This document shows positions 34,077 to 43,827 of a stretch of 64,000 nt of DNA, piece by piece. Numbering within the stretch: position 1 is the stretch's first letter; the number at the start of each line of letters is the position of its first letter. Source of the DNA: Algoriphagus hitonicola (GTDB taxonomy: Bacteria; Bacteroidota; Bacteroidia; Cytophagales; Cyclobacteriaceae); NCBI RefSeq assembly GCF_900113375.1, contig NZ_FOPC01000013.1, positions 51,651-115,650 of the forward strand. Direction: 5' to 3'. The notes beneath the pieces are model-generated. The model was not told the origin of the DNA. It saw only the letters and a program-made list of their open reading frames with translations, and made no database searches. Both the position numbers and the translations under genes were made by a program.

Positions 34077-35243
34077 ATGCCAAAAATAATCCGAATAACC
34101 ACCGTTCCTATTTCTTTAAAGTTATTGCTCGCTGGTCAAATGCGCTTTTTGAAAGAAAAGGGCTGGGAGGTCATTATGGTCAGCGCCGATGGCAGAGAAG
34201 TGCAGACTGTGGAGCGGGCCGAGGAAGTGCGTCATGAAGTAGTGCCATTTACTCGACAAATCACCCCATTTCAGGACTTGAAATCTCTAGTTAAGCTCTA
34301 TCATCTTTTCAAACGCGAACAACCGGATATCGTCCATACGCACACACCCAAAGCGGGTTTGCTAGGGATGATAGCTGCGAATATGGCGGGAGTTCCGATA
34401 AGAATTCATACGATTGCAGGAATTCCCGCAATGGCGGCAAATGGCCGGAAAAAGGGATTGTTGGAGCAAGCTGAAAAGTGGACATATTCCAATGCCACCC
34501 ATATCTGGCCAAATTCTAAAGGCCTGCTCGATTTTGTTTTAGCCCAAAAACTCTGTCCCGAATCCAAATTAAAAGTTATTGCAAAGGGTTCTTCCAATGG
34601 TGTGGATTTAGAAAAATTCAATCGGCAAGCGCTAAAAGAGAATCATTTGGTGGCTGCTACGATGCGGATTTTACCCGGTGAGGATGAGTATTTGATTTTG
34701 GCCGTGGGAAGGTTAGTCAAGGATAAGGGAGTGGAAGAATTGGTCGAGGCATTTTTGGGATCCAAGATTGTCAATCAGTCCAAGCTGATCCTGCTTGGAG
34801 AATTCGAACAAAATCTCAATCCTCTTAATCCTGAAACGATTCAAACGATTCAGGATCATCCCCGAATAGTTCAGATCGATTGGACTGATCATGTGGCCCA
34901 TTACATGGCTTTGGCAGATGTACTGGTTCATGCGTCCCATCGTGAAGGATTCCCCAATGTGCTTTTGGAGGCAGGAGCGATGCAGTTGCCTGTCATTTGC
35001 TCGGATATTATTGGTAATACCGATTTGATTGCCCAGCAAAAAACCGGATTGATTTTTCCTGTAAAAAATGTAGGAGTATTGCGTGAAGCGCTTGAGTTTG
35101 CATTTGTGAAAAGAGACCATATGATTGCCCTTGCTGATAATCTTCATCAGGTAGTGAAAACTAATTATGACCGAAAGTTTCTGCAGGAATCAATTTTTTC
35201 GGCCTATGAGAAGCTTTTGAAGGCAAGCAAAACCGATGAATAG
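34077..35243 (+). CDS. GT4-family glycosyltransferase
   Basis: Retaining glycosyltransferase with two Rossmann domains (388 residues), expected to add a sugar to a lipid-linked surface glycan at the cytoplasmic face of the membrane. The N-terminal acceptor domain has HTHTPKAGLLGMIAANMAGV near residue 85 and HTIAGIPA. The C-terminal GT4 domain begins near residue 200 (YLILAVGRLVKDKGVEELVEA) and has the donor-binding EX7E motif, HREGFPNVLLEAGAMQLPV, near residue 285. The sugar and linkage are not predictable. Two nucleotide-sugar enzymes follow on the same strand. Confidence 0.9.
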   Translation: MPKIIRITTVPISLKLLLAGQMRFLKEKGWEVIMVSADGREVQTVERAEEVRHEVVPFTRQITPFQDLKSLVKLYHLFKREQPDIVHTHTPKAGLLGMIAANMAGVPIRIHTIAGIPAMAANGRKKGLLEQAEKWTYSNATHIWPNSKGLLDFVLAQKLCPESKLKVIAKGSSNGVDLEKFNRQALKENHLVAATMRILPGEDEYLILAVGRLVKDKGVEELVEAFLGSKIVNQSKLILLGEFEQNLNPLNPETIQTIQDHPRIVQIDWTDHVAHYMALADVLVHASHREGFPNVLLEAGAMQLPVICSDIIGNTDLIAQQKTGLIFPVKNVGVLREALEFAFVKRDHMIALADNLHQVVKTNYDRKFLQESIFSAYEKLLKASKTDE

Positions 35244-35245
35244 TT

Positions 35246-35253
35246 TATATTTG
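35246..35253 (+). promoter_or_regulatory. Possible internal promoter before the epimerase gene
   Basis: TATATTTG is a perfect TAnnTTTG box directly after the glycosyltransferase stop, 30 bases before the ATG at 35283. No good TTTG lies at the right distance upstream, so it may be weak. Confidence 0.35.
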
Positions 35254-35282
35254 ACCGATTAAAAAAGACGAATTTTTCCTAT

Positions 35283-36347
35283 ATGAAATATTTAGTGACC
35301 GGAACTGCCGGTTTTATTGGATTCCATGTGGCCAAAAAACTGGTCGAAAGAGGAGAAGAGGTAGTAGGATTGGATATCGTAAATGATTACTATGATATCG
35401 ACCTGAAATTTTCCCGATTGGCACATATGGGAATTGGAAGTGATTCTCGGGAGTTTAACCAAGTAGTTCAGTCTTCCACTTTTCCCTCTTACCGCTTTGT
35501 AAGAATGGATTTGGCCATAAAGGAACCATTACTCGAACTTTTCAAAGAGGAAAAATTCGATGTGGTGATCCATCTGGCGGCACAGGCTGGAGTGCGCTAT
35601 TCTTTAAGCAATCCAGAGGTGTATATCGAAAGTAATATTGTTGCTTTCATGAATATTTTGGAAGCCTGCCGTTTTCACCCGGTGAAACATCTGGTATATG
35701 CCAGCTCGAGTTCGGTTTATGGAAGTAATGAAAAGATGCCTTTTTCTACTTCCGACAATGTGGATCATCCGATCTCACTCTATGCAGCATCCAAAAAGTC
35801 CAATGAATTGATGGCGCATACCTACAGTCATTTGTTTGGAATACCCACGACAGGTTTACGTTTCTTCACCGTTTATGGTCCATGGGGAAGACCGGATATG
35901 GCTTTGTTTTTATTTACGGAAGCCATTATCAAAGGCGAGCCAATCCAAGTGTTTAATTATGGAGAGATGAAGCGGGATTTCACTTATGTCGATGATATCG
36001 TCGAAGGGGTGCTCAAAGTGGCTGATCGACCGGCTCGACCCAACCCTGATTTTGATGCACAAAATCCCGATCCGGGAAGTGGAAAAGTACCGTTCAAAAT
36101 CTACAATATCGGTAATTCTTCTCCTGTGCTATTAATGGATTATATCAAGGCTGTGGAAAAAGGTTTGGGCAAAAAGGCCAAAATGAACCTTTTGCCCCTT
36201 CAGCCGGGGGATGTTCCGGCTTCCCATGCAAATGTGGAAGATTTGGTTCGCGATGTCAATTACAAACCCAATACTGCGATCGAAACTGGGGTGAAAGCAT
36301 TTACTGATTGGTATTTAGATTATTATAAAGTTAAAATTGATGAGTAA
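35283..36347 (+). CDS. UDP-glucuronate 4-epimerase-like NAD-dependent epimerase
   Basis: Short-chain dehydrogenase/epimerase (354 residues) resembling CapI/UDP-GlcA 4-epimerases, which supply UDP-galacturonate for surface polysaccharide. It has the NAD motif TGTAGFIGFHVAKKL, the VIHLAAQAGVRYSLSNP block, SSSSVYGSNEKMPFS, and the catalytic YAASKK (YxxxK) near residue 164. The R-rich substrate stretch FFTVYGPWGRPDMALFLF is typical for uronate epimerases. It overlaps the following rfbB gene by eight bases and shares its operon. Confidence 0.88.
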   Translation: MKYLVTGTAGFIGFHVAKKLVERGEEVVGLDIVNDYYDIDLKFSRLAHMGIGSDSREFNQVVQSSTFPSYRFVRMDLAIKEPLLELFKEEKFDVVIHLAAQAGVRYSLSNPEVYIESNIVAFMNILEACRFHPVKHLVYASSSSVYGSNEKMPFSTSDNVDHPISLYAASKKSNELMAHTYSHLFGIPTTGLRFFTVYGPWGRPDMALFLFTEAIIKGEPIQVFNYGEMKRDFTYVDDIVEGVLKVADRPARPNPDFDAQNPDPGSGKVPFKIYNIGNSSPVLLMDYIKAVEKGLGKKAKMNLLPLQPGDVPASHANVEDLVRDVNYKPNTAIETGVKAFTDWYLDYYKVKIDE

Positions 36348-37392
36348 GCATGTTTTAATAACCGGTGGGGCTGGATTTATTGGCTGTCATGTGGTCCGAC
36401 TTTTTGTAAATAAGTATCCTGATTATCAGATTGTAAATCTGGATGCCTTAACCTATGCTGGTAATTTGGAAAATTTGAAGGAAGTCGAAAATTCTCCAAA
36501 TTATACTTTTGAGAAAGTGGATATTCAGGATGCGGAAGCCTTGGAGGAGGTTTTTAAAAAACATCAGATTACTGATGTCATTCACTTGGCTGCAGAATCT
36601 CATGTCGATCGATCGATCTCAGATCCGCTGGCTTTTGTGAAAACAAATGTTTTTGGGACAGTAAATCTGCTGAATGTTGCCAAAGAATATTGGAAGGATG
36701 AATTGAATAATCATCTATTCTACCATGTTTCCACTGATGAGGTTTATGGTTCGCTTCATGATGGAGGCTTCTTTTTGGAAACGACGGCTTACGATCCACA
36801 ATCACCCTATTCGGCATCAAAAGCAGCTTCCGATCATTTTGTCCGTGCTTATGCCAACACCTACAGAATGCAAACCGTAGTCTCCAATTGCTCCAATAAT
36901 TATGGTCCGAATCACTTTCCGGAGAAGTTAATTCCGCTTTGTATCAACAATATCAAAAACGGAAAGCCGCTTCCCGTTTATGGTAAAGGTGAAAATGTCC
37001 GGGATTGGCTTTTTGTAAAAGATCATGCCCGGGCGATCGATACGGTTTTTCATAAAGGGAAGGCTGGTGAAACCTACAACATCGGCGGATTCAATGAGTG
37101 GAAAAATATAGATATCGTCCGATTGCTTTGTAAAAAAATGGATGAGAAGCTTGGGCGTGAACCCGGAACCTCCGAAAAGCTAATCACCTTTGTCAAAGAC
37201 CGAGCTGGACATGATTTGCGCTATGCCATTGATGCGACAAAAATCCAGCAGGAACTCGGATGGGAGCCAAGCCTACAGTTTGAAGAAGGGATTGAGTTGA
37301 CTATTGATTGGTATTTGTCAAATCAGGACTGGCTGGATCATGTCACCTCAGGGGCCTATCAGGATTATTACAAGGAACTATACGAAAATTAA
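36340..37392 (+). CDS. rfbB: dTDP-glucose 4,6-dehydratase
   Basis: Makes dTDP-4-keto-6-deoxyglucose for deoxysugar synthesis (350 residues). Motifs are the NAD fold GGAGFIGCHVVRLF, HLAAESHVDRSI, the active-site block VSTDEVYGSLHDGGFF with Asp-Glu, and YSASKAASDHFVRA with the YxxxK pair near residue 160. I use ATG 36340 (MSKHVLITGG) instead of the TTG one codon earlier. No rfbA, C or D follows; the gene is last in its operon, so the rest of the pathway is elsewhere or the product is used differently. Confidence 0.93.
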   Translation: MSKHVLITGGAGFIGCHVVRLFVNKYPDYQIVNLDALTYAGNLENLKEVENSPNYTFEKVDIQDAEALEEVFKKHQITDVIHLAAESHVDRSISDPLAFVKTNVFGTVNLLNVAKEYWKDELNNHLFYHVSTDEVYGSLHDGGFFLETTAYDPQSPYSASKAASDHFVRAYANTYRMQTVVSNCSNNYGPNHFPEKLIPLCINNIKNGKPLPVYGKGENVRDWLFVKDHARAIDTVFHKGKAGETYNIGGFNEWKNIDIVRLLCKKMDEKLGREPGTSEKLITFVKDRAGHDLRYAIDATKIQQELGWEPSLQFEEGIELTIDWYLSNQDWLDHVTSGAYQDYYKELYEN

Positions 37393-37428
37393 ATTGAAAG
37401 CTGCTTTGATGGAAAATAAAGCTGCTTT

Positions 37429-40400
37429 TTAGTTAACCTTACTTTGCTGATATTCCAAAGGAGTCATTTGATAGGTTTCTTTGAAGCATTTGATAAAGTA
37501 GGAGGGAGAACTAAATCCCACGGAATAGGCTATTTCAGCTACCGTTTCGTCTGTTTTTTCGAGTTTTTGGATAGCTTTTCGCAATCTCTGATCTCGAATG
37601 AAAGCTGAGGTAGACAATCCTGTCAATGCGGTGAGTTTTCGATGAAGTTGCATCCGGCTCATACCTAGTTTTTGGCAGAATTCATCTACTGAAAAGTCTG
37701 ATTCCATAAAATCTGAATCTACGATTTCTTGAATTTTTTGTAAGAATTTTTCATCGGTGGAACTAACGGCAATTTCCTTTGGGGAAATAAACGTCCCTTG
37801 GGAGTAGCGAATTCGAAGGCGGTTTCTAAGCTCAATTAGTTTTTCGATTCGAAGGGCTAATTGCCTGGAAGAAAAGGGCTTTTGAATATAATCATCGGCA
37901 CCTAGCTGAAAACCCATCAACTGGGTTTCTTCTTCGATCTTGGCAGTCAAGAGGATGATGGGGATATGAGATGTTTTTTCATTGGTTTTGAGTTCTTTGC
38001 ATAAGGCTAAGCCATCTACCTCCGGCATCATGATATCTGACAGAATCAAATCAGGAATGTGCTTGTAGGCTTCATAAATCCCTTCTTTGCCATCGCTTGC
38101 TTCAATGATGTGATAGGTATTGCTGAGTTCTCGAACCAAGAAATTTCGCAAACTTTTATTGTCCTCAACAATCAAAATTTTGGGAGCTTGATCACTCAGT
38201 TTGGTAGTGTCTTTAGCACTGCTGATCCCGTCCATTTCCCATTCTTCTTCATCCACCACCTTGGAAGGATGATAGGAATATTTATCCAGTGAAAAATCAA
38301 TTGTGATCCTGTTCCTTTCGTTATTTTCCTGATTCAAAATTAACTGTCCTTGATGTGTATCGATTAATTTTTCGATCAGTTTTAGTTTGAGGCTGTGATC
38401 TGAAAGATCATTTTCGGAGTCGGGGTCATTTTTGCTTATTTTTTCCCCCAGGATCTCATTTTGAGAGTTGCCGATAAAGCTTAAATTGAGCGTAACCTGC
38501 TGATTTTTATAGGCTGCATCAAAGTTCAATATACTTTTGGGTTTGGCCTCTTCTATTATAAAATGAAGGAGATTTTCTAGGATACGCTCCATTTGATCCG
38601 AGTCAAACCAGACCTCTGTGATGAGCGGAATATTGGATTGTATCGTAAGATTTTTCTTTGTGCTGAGGTAATAAAAATTAACGATAACAGATTGAATCAG
38701 GAGTCCCAGATTACCCTTCCTTATTTTCAATTTGGCTTTTCCCGCTGATATTTTGCGGATGGAAAGAATTTTATCCGTCACCACCTCCAACTTTTTGGCA
38801 TTAATATGAATCAAGTTCAACTGTGATTTGTGTACCGGGTTTTCACATTCCTGAATCAGACGCTCCGTGGGTCCCATTATCAGGGTGAGGGGAGTTCGTA
38901 ATTCATGGGAAATATTACTGAAAAATGCTGATTTCAACTGGTCAATTTCCTTGAGACGAAGGGCTTCATGATTTTTGATTTCCAGTTTGTATGTCATGGA
39001 CCACCGCCATTTGAGGTACTGATAAATAAGGATAAAAAGACCAATAATAATAAGGAAATAGGCAATTTTGGCTAAGTGAGTTTGGTGCCAAGAAGGTAAA
39101 ATAGCGAAAGTGTAGGTCACGGGTATTTCATTCCAAACCCCATCATAATTGCTGCCTTTGACTTGGAACTCATATTTCCCTGGATCTAGGTTGGTATAAT
39201 TAACCCAATTGCTACCCTGCTGGGTTTTCCAGTGGTCATCATATCCGATCAGACGGTATTGATATTGATTTTTTTCTGGAGCAGAAAATGTTAGACTCGC
39301 GAAATAGAACGTCAAATTATTTTCCTTGGCTTTGAATTTTTTGGTCTTTCCCGAGCTATAATCTACAGTTCCATTTGAGATTTTTGTCAGGGATATTTTC
39401 GGAGAAATGGGATTTAATTTGATATCCTCTCCTCTAAAATGAAGTATCCGGTCAAATCCTCCAAAAAACAATTCATTTGCTTGGGATGAAAAATAGGCTC
39501 TGGGATAAAAAGGAGAAGATAGATGATTCGATTTGCTGTAATGGGTGATTTTAAAATTGGAGCTACTTTTCTCTTCCAAAGAGGAAATTCCCAAATCTGA
39601 ACTGACCCATATTTTGCCGGCTTGATCGTCGAGAATACCGTGAATCTGGGCGCTTTCAAAGCTTTCCAAGCTGGAATCATCGAGCCAATTCTCCGTTTGT
39701 AAGTCCAGAATTTTTAGTCCTTGATTTGCCGTGCCCACCCACACGCGTTGGTTTTTGTCTTTGAAAAGTACTGTTATTATCATTGAATTGTGAGTAGTAT
39801 CTCGGCGTGAAATACCGTAAAAAGAGCCCGATTCAGAATTGAGTTTAAACAGCCCTTTGGATCGGGTTGCGATTAGAAAATCATCTTTTCCAATTTGAAT
39901 AAAATCAGTGATATGGTTATCAGGAAAAGACTGATTCTGGTTGGGATGAAAGGAAAATTTTCTTTTGATTCCCTCGATAGGATTAAATTGGATTAAGCCC
40001 TCGTTTCGGGTGCAGAGCCAAGTTCGATTCTGATTATCCCTGTAAATCCTTATAATCTGACTCATGGGAAGACCCGGCTCTGAATATTCATCAAAATGTC
40101 TGATTCGCTTCGTTTTCAGGTCTAAAATACTGATGCCTTCACTCGGGTATCCAATCCAGAGTTCATTTTCATCTCCGGCTAAACTGATTATTCTGTTTTC
40201 TTTTAGTTTGATTTGACTAGCATTTGAGCTGGTGTAGGATTGCCATTGATTTGATTTTTGATCATGCACGATCAATCCGTTTCCAGCACTTCCCGCCCAG
40301 ATTTTGTTGGAAGAGTCTATCCAGATGGCCCGAATGTTTTCCAGAGTAATCGAATTCGGTGCATTGGAATTGGAAAGGACCTGGAATTTGTCCAAATATG

Positions 40401-41391
40401 GGTCATAGAAATTGAGTCCAGCTCCGAGACTTCCTAGCCAAAGCGTACCGGAGTAATCCATGTAGATGCTAGAAATATCATTGCTGGCCAATGAATTGAC
40501 TTTATTTTTTTGGTAGAAAAATTTTTGATTGGCTTGATTTCCCAAATCATATCGAAAAACTCCATCACCGTAAGTGGCCCACCAAATATGGCCGGCGGAA
40601 TCATATTTAATATCTAAAATAGGGGAATAGGAACTCGATTCGTGACTTGGATTTTCCAAAGGAAGCAGTCCTTGATTTAACTTAAATTGGAACAAACCAT
40701 GCTCAAAAGTTCCAATCCAAATATGACCCAACTCATCCAAACCAGCAGCACTAAACAAGAGGTCAGATGATCTAGGAAGAGTGAAGAGGGATTTATATTC
40801 TTGATTTTCAGTATTGAAAATTCCAAATTCATTTTGGAATAAAACCAGTACATCATCGGATTTTCTAGGATTTTTGATCAGATTGAGAATTTCCTGATCA
40901 GTCTTTGCAAGAATTAAACTTTTTGTTTTGCTAATAGGATCCCACTCGTGAAGTTGCCCACTCAAAGTTCCAAATAGCAGTTTTTCAGCGTCCGTTTCGA
41001 CCATCGCCATGACCGAATTTAACTCCGGCAAGGGAATGAATTTTTCTGAATCACGGTCAAAATATTCGGGATTCAGGGTTGCCGGGATCGTCCAAATCGT
41101 ATTTTTTGAATCGATTAATATTTTACCCTTTATCAGTAAATCCCGTTCCAAAAGGAAGTTAAATTCTTTTGGGTAGGTTTTGATTTCGTAGCCATCGTAT
41201 CGATTGAGCCCTTTTTCGGTAACGACCCAAAGAAATCCATCCCGGTCCTGCTGAATGTCTAAAACTCGGTTGTTGGCTAGACCTTCTGGCATCCAAATTT
41301 GGTGAAAATTGATATTTTCCTGCGAAAATACTGGATTGATCCAGATGAAATGGAGGCTAAACAAATGGATAAAAAAAGTAGTCTTAATCAT
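37429..41391 (-). CDS. Hybrid two-component regulator (HTCS), kinase ATPase domain degenerate
   Basis: A 1320-residue one-protein signalling system: signal peptide (MIKTTFFIHLFSLHFIWINP), periplasmic seven-bladed beta-propellers (about 25-690), Y_Y_Y domain (about 700-765, NQYQYRLIGYDDHWK), membrane helix (about 772-795), phosphoacceptor domain with SHELRTPLTLIMGP near residue 830, an ATPase-like region (about 890-1040), receiver (about 1070-1185, phosphorylatable Asp in LILSDIMMPEVDG, Lys in QKPFSS) and AraC-type HTH (about 1225-1315). The N box reads ENLLHFIIEEA and no DxGxG or GxGxG box is left, so the catalytic domain probably cannot bind ATP. It is a close paralogue of the gene at 58240. 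It ends convergently with rfbB. Confidence 0.93.
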   Translation of the reverse strand: MIKTTFFIHLFSLHFIWINPVFSQENINFHQIWMPEGLANNRVLDIQQDRDGFLWVVTEKGLNRYDGYEIKTYPKEFNFLLERDLLIKGKILIDSKNTIWTIPATLNPEYFDRDSEKFIPLPELNSVMAMVETDAEKLLFGTLSGQLHEWDPISKTKSLILAKTDQEILNLIKNPRKSDDVLVLFQNEFGIFNTENQEYKSLFTLPRSSDLLFSAAGLDELGHIWIGTFEHGLFQFKLNQGLLPLENPSHESSSYSPILDIKYDSAGHIWWATYGDGVFRYDLGNQANQKFFYQKNKVNSLASNDISSIYMDYSGTLWLGSLGAGLNFYDPYLDKFQVLSNSNAPNSITLENIRAIWIDSSNKIWAGSAGNGLIVHDQKSNQWQSYTSSNASQIKLKENRIISLAGDENELWIGYPSEGISILDLKTKRIRHFDEYSEPGLPMSQIIRIYRDNQNRTWLCTRNEGLIQFNPIEGIKRKFSFHPNQNQSFPDNHITDFIQIGKDDFLIATRSKGLFKLNSESGSFYGISRRDTTHNSMIITVLFKDKNQRVWVGTANQGLKILDLQTENWLDDSSLESFESAQIHGILDDQAGKIWVSSDLGISSLEEKSSSNFKITHYSKSNHLSSPFYPRAYFSSQANELFFGGFDRILHFRGEDIKLNPISPKISLTKISNGTVDYSSGKTKKFKAKENNLTFYFASLTFSAPEKNQYQYRLIGYDDHWKTQQGSNWVNYTNLDPGKYEFQVKGSNYDGVWNEIPVTYTFAILPSWHQTHLAKIAYFLIIIGLFILIYQYLKWRWSMTYKLEIKNHEALRLKEIDQLKSAFFSNISHELRTPLTLIMGPTERLIQECENPVHKSQLNLIHINAKKLEVVTDKILSIRKISAGKAKLKIRKGNLGLLIQSVIVNFYYLSTKKNLTIQSNIPLITEVWFDSDQMERILENLLHFIIEEAKPKSILNFDAAYKNQQVTLNLSFIGNSQNEILGEKISKNDPDSENDLSDHSLKLKLIEKLIDTHQGQLILNQENNERNRITIDFSLDKYSYHPSKVVDEEEWEMDGISSAKDTTKLSDQAPKILIVEDNKSLRNFLVRELSNTYHIIEASDGKEGIYEAYKHIPDLILSDIMMPEVDGLALCKELKTNEKTSHIPIILLTAKIEEETQLMGFQLGADDYIQKPFSSRQLALRIEKLIELRNRLRIRYSQGTFISPKEIAVSSTDEKFLQKIQEIVDSDFMESDFSVDEFCQKLGMSRMQLHRKLTALTGLSTSAFIRDQRLRKAIQKLEKTDETVAEIAYSVGFSSPSYFIKCFKETYQMTPLEYQQSKVN

Positions 41392-41612
41392 TTCTTTAAT
41401 TAGTTAATCAGTGAAGATATTCATTGGCTCAACCTCAAAAGGTATATGTATCAGATTTTTTGTAATTGGGTATATTCAGCCCAAAACCAAACAATTGTTG
41501 CTTTTTATGGGAAAAAATTGGGTAAAATTTGCTTTTTAGCTTTCCCAAAATGAAAAAAGCCGTATTTTAGTTACACGTTTTTAGCTTATTCTTTAAAGTA
41601 AAACATTATTTT

Positions 41613-42320
41613 ATGATTAGGGTGGCAATTTTGGACGACGAATCGAAGTCAATTCGGTCATTAGTTTATGAGTTGGAGCAGTTTGCAAGTCGGGTAGAGA
41701 TAGTCGCGCAGTACACTCAGGTGGAAGAGGCGTTGATTCATTTGAAGGATGAAAAAGTGGATTGTTTGTTTTTGGATATTGAGATGCCGGGAATGGACGG
41801 ATTTGGTTTTTTGGAAAAATTAGCTCCTCGTACTTTTGAAGTCGTATTTGTTACGGCATATTCTGACTATGCGATTCAGGCTATTCGAGAGCGTGCCTTT
41901 GATTATTTGCTCAAGCCTGTGGATGGGGAAGATTTGGATCGGGTGCTGGGTAAGTTGGAAACCAAAAAGCAACTTAATTCAGAATCAGGGAAAGTCCTCC
42001 TGAATACCGATCAGGAATTGCATTTGATCGATCCTGGGGAAATCATCTATTGTCAGAGTGAGGGCAGTTATTCTTGGGTTTTCTCCAAATCAGGAGATAA
42101 AATATTGGTTTCCAAGAATCTGAAACACTTGGAAAGTATTCTTCCGGATCAGCTGTTTTTTAGAATTCATCATAGTTATTTGGTGAATGTCCAACGAATC
42201 AACCTATTGGATAAAACCCACTCCAATGTGATTTTAGACGCTGGGGTAAGCTTGCCACTATCGAGGCTTCGAAAAAAAGAATTTTTAGAAACCTTAAAAT
42301 CTTCACTAAAGAAAGGCTGA
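41613..42320 (+). CDS. LytTR-family response regulator
   Basis: Response regulator of 235 residues. The receiver (1-120) has the acidic pair D8-D9, phosphorylatable D55 in FLDIEMPGMDG, and K102 in LLKPVDG. The DNA-binding LytTR domain (about 130-230) shows IYCQSEGSYSWVF, NLKHLESILPDQLFFRIHHSYLVN and LSRLRKKEFLETLK. LytTR proteins bind two direct repeats about 21 bases apart, which is the spacing of the shared promoter motif found before the nearby exported-protein genes. Its stop overlaps the ATG of the first kinase (TGATG), so regulator and kinase are co-expressed and probably form a pair. Confidence 0.94.
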   Translation: MIRVAILDDESKSIRSLVYELEQFASRVEIVAQYTQVEEALIHLKDEKVDCLFLDIEMPGMDGFGFLEKLAPRTFEVVFVTAYSDYAIQAIRERAFDYLLKPVDGEDLDRVLGKLETKKQLNSESGKVLLNTDQELHLIDPGEIIYCQSEGSYSWVFSKSGDKILVSKNLKHLESILPDQLFFRIHHSYLVNVQRINLLDKTHSNVILDAGVSLPLSRLRKKEFLETLKSSLKKG

Positions 42321-43816
42321 TGAGTGGATTTATAAATTTTTTACAGGATAGTAATTACAACGGATTGGGCTTTTCAATCATATCTATTCTGTTTTATTTG
42401 TCGATTTACCACTTTGTCTTGTATTTAAAAAACAGGGATAATTTTTACCTTTATTACAGCATCTATGCCTTTACCAATGTTTTGATATTGGTACCTATTC
42501 CCTACAATGTTTTTTTGCAGGATGTCTTTCTTGCCTTTCCGGATTTTTTTATTCAGCTGGATTCTCCTCTAAAATTCGCGAGTTATATTTTATTCTCCTA
42601 CTTCGTAATAGAAGTGTTGCATTTGAAAAATCACTTGCCAAAGTTTGTCCGGTTTTTTGATTATTTCACCATTTCCGGTGTGGGAATTTATTTGATTTTA
42701 GGAGTTATTGAGTATTTCAAGCCCGACCTAAATATTCTTCAGACCTTTTTTTATTTTATCTTTTTACCCATTTACTTTTTGGTGATGATTTACGGATCGG
42801 TTTTGATTTTCAAAATCGAGGAGAAAGTCAAAGGTTATATTTTGACGGGTTCCTTGTTTTTGGGAGTGGGAGCCATCCTCTCTGCCATTTTAACTGTAGG
42901 ACAACCTGCCGAGGTGATAGATCAGAATTTTTGGGTGTACTACATCGGCGTCTTGGTGGAAAACCTGCTGTTTACTTTTGCTTTGGCTGTCAAGCAGCGC
43001 GAAGTTTATGTAGAGAAGCTCCTTTATAGGGAAAAACTGGTGGCCAAGTTGAAGGAAAATGAAGAATTGAGGGAAAAGCTCAATCAGCGACTTCAAAGTG
43101 AACTGGATCAAAAAGAACAACAAATCGTGACATTGGCAGCTGATGCAGAAAGTGAGCGAATGGCACGGGTAAAGGCTCATTACGAGCGTGAAATCACCGA
43201 ACTGCATCTGCGTTCTCTCCGCAGTCAAATGAATCCGCATTTCATTTTCAATGCCCTGAATTCGATCAAAGTTTTCCTAATAGACAAAGACAAGGACCGG
43301 GCAATATTGTACCTCAATCGCTTTTCCAAATTGATCCGAATGGTACTGGAAAGCTCCCGGAAAACGAAGATCTCACTTGGAGAGGAGCTGGAAATCGCCA
43401 AACTCTATCAGACGCTAGAATCGATTCGCTTTGAGGATGGAATTGAGCTGAAGATGGAAATCGAAAAGGATGTCCGTCTAAATGAAATTGAACTTCCGCC
43501 TTTGCTACTTCAGCCTTTTTTTGAAAATGCCATTTGGCATGGTCTGATGAATAAGGCCGGCGAAAAATGGATCAAGGTCAGTCTAAAAAAGGAGAAAGGA
43601 GTACTTGTGCTTTCTATCCGCGACAATGGTATTGGGCGTAAGGCATCTCAAGAAATCAATTCCAGGCGAACCATGAAAAAGGAGTCCATCGGGATGAGCC
43701 TTTCCAAAGACCGCCTCGAGCTTTTCAATCGGAATGAGTCGGTTAATTATCGCTTTGAGATCGTGGACCATTCCACCCCAAACGATACGGGCACTGAAGT
43801 GATTTTTTGGCTTTAA
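42320..43816 (+). CDS. 7TM sensor histidine kinase, LytS/His_kinase type (first of tandem pair)
   Basis: 498-residue membrane kinase. Seven to eight helices fill residues 15-230, with the layout of the 7TMR-DISM sensor domain. A coiled coil (about 232-290, LKENEELREKLNQRLQSELD) leads to the His_kinase domain with H307 in MNPHFIFNALNSIKVF. The ATPase domain is complete: N box FFENAIWHGLM, G1 SIRDNGIGRKAS and G2-like KESIGMSLSKDRLELFN. It follows the LytTR regulator in one operon and is its probable partner. The stimulus is unknown. Confidence 0.93.
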   Translation: MSGFINFLQDSNYNGLGFSIISILFYLSIYHFVLYLKNRDNFYLYYSIYAFTNVLILVPIPYNVFLQDVFLAFPDFFIQLDSPLKFASYILFSYFVIEVLHLKNHLPKFVRFFDYFTISGVGIYLILGVIEYFKPDLNILQTFFYFIFLPIYFLVMIYGSVLIFKIEEKVKGYILTGSLFLGVGAILSAILTVGQPAEVIDQNFWVYYIGVLVENLLFTFALAVKQREVYVEKLLYREKLVAKLKENEELREKLNQRLQSELDQKEQQIVTLAADAESERMARVKAHYEREITELHLRSLRSQMNPHFIFNALNSIKVFLIDKDKDRAILYLNRFSKLIRMVLESSRKTKISLGEELEIAKLYQTLESIRFEDGIELKMEIEKDVRLNEIELPPLLLQPFFENAIWHGLMNKAGEKWIKVSLKKEKGVLVLSIRDNGIGRKASQEINSRRTMKKESIGMSLSKDRLELFNRNESVNYRFEIVDHSTPNDTGTEVIFWL

Positions 43817-43827
43817 ACGCGTCAAAA

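Noticed and set aside
37397..37428. Direct repeat AAAGCTGCTTT twice, 21 bases apart
   Set aside because: It lies between two convergent gene ends and can fold as a weak GCTTT/AAAGC hairpin with a T run, so a poor terminator is more likely than an operator.
41447..41453. TGATACA on the minus strand before the HTCS gene at 37429
   Set aside because: No GTTAC-like partner lies 21 bases upstream and no TATCC block follows, so it does not fit the shared promoter architecture.
41570..41575. GTTACA upstream of the LytTR regulator
   Set aside because: It is a single half-site; the base positions 21 away show no second core, so autoregulation by the same motif is not supported.
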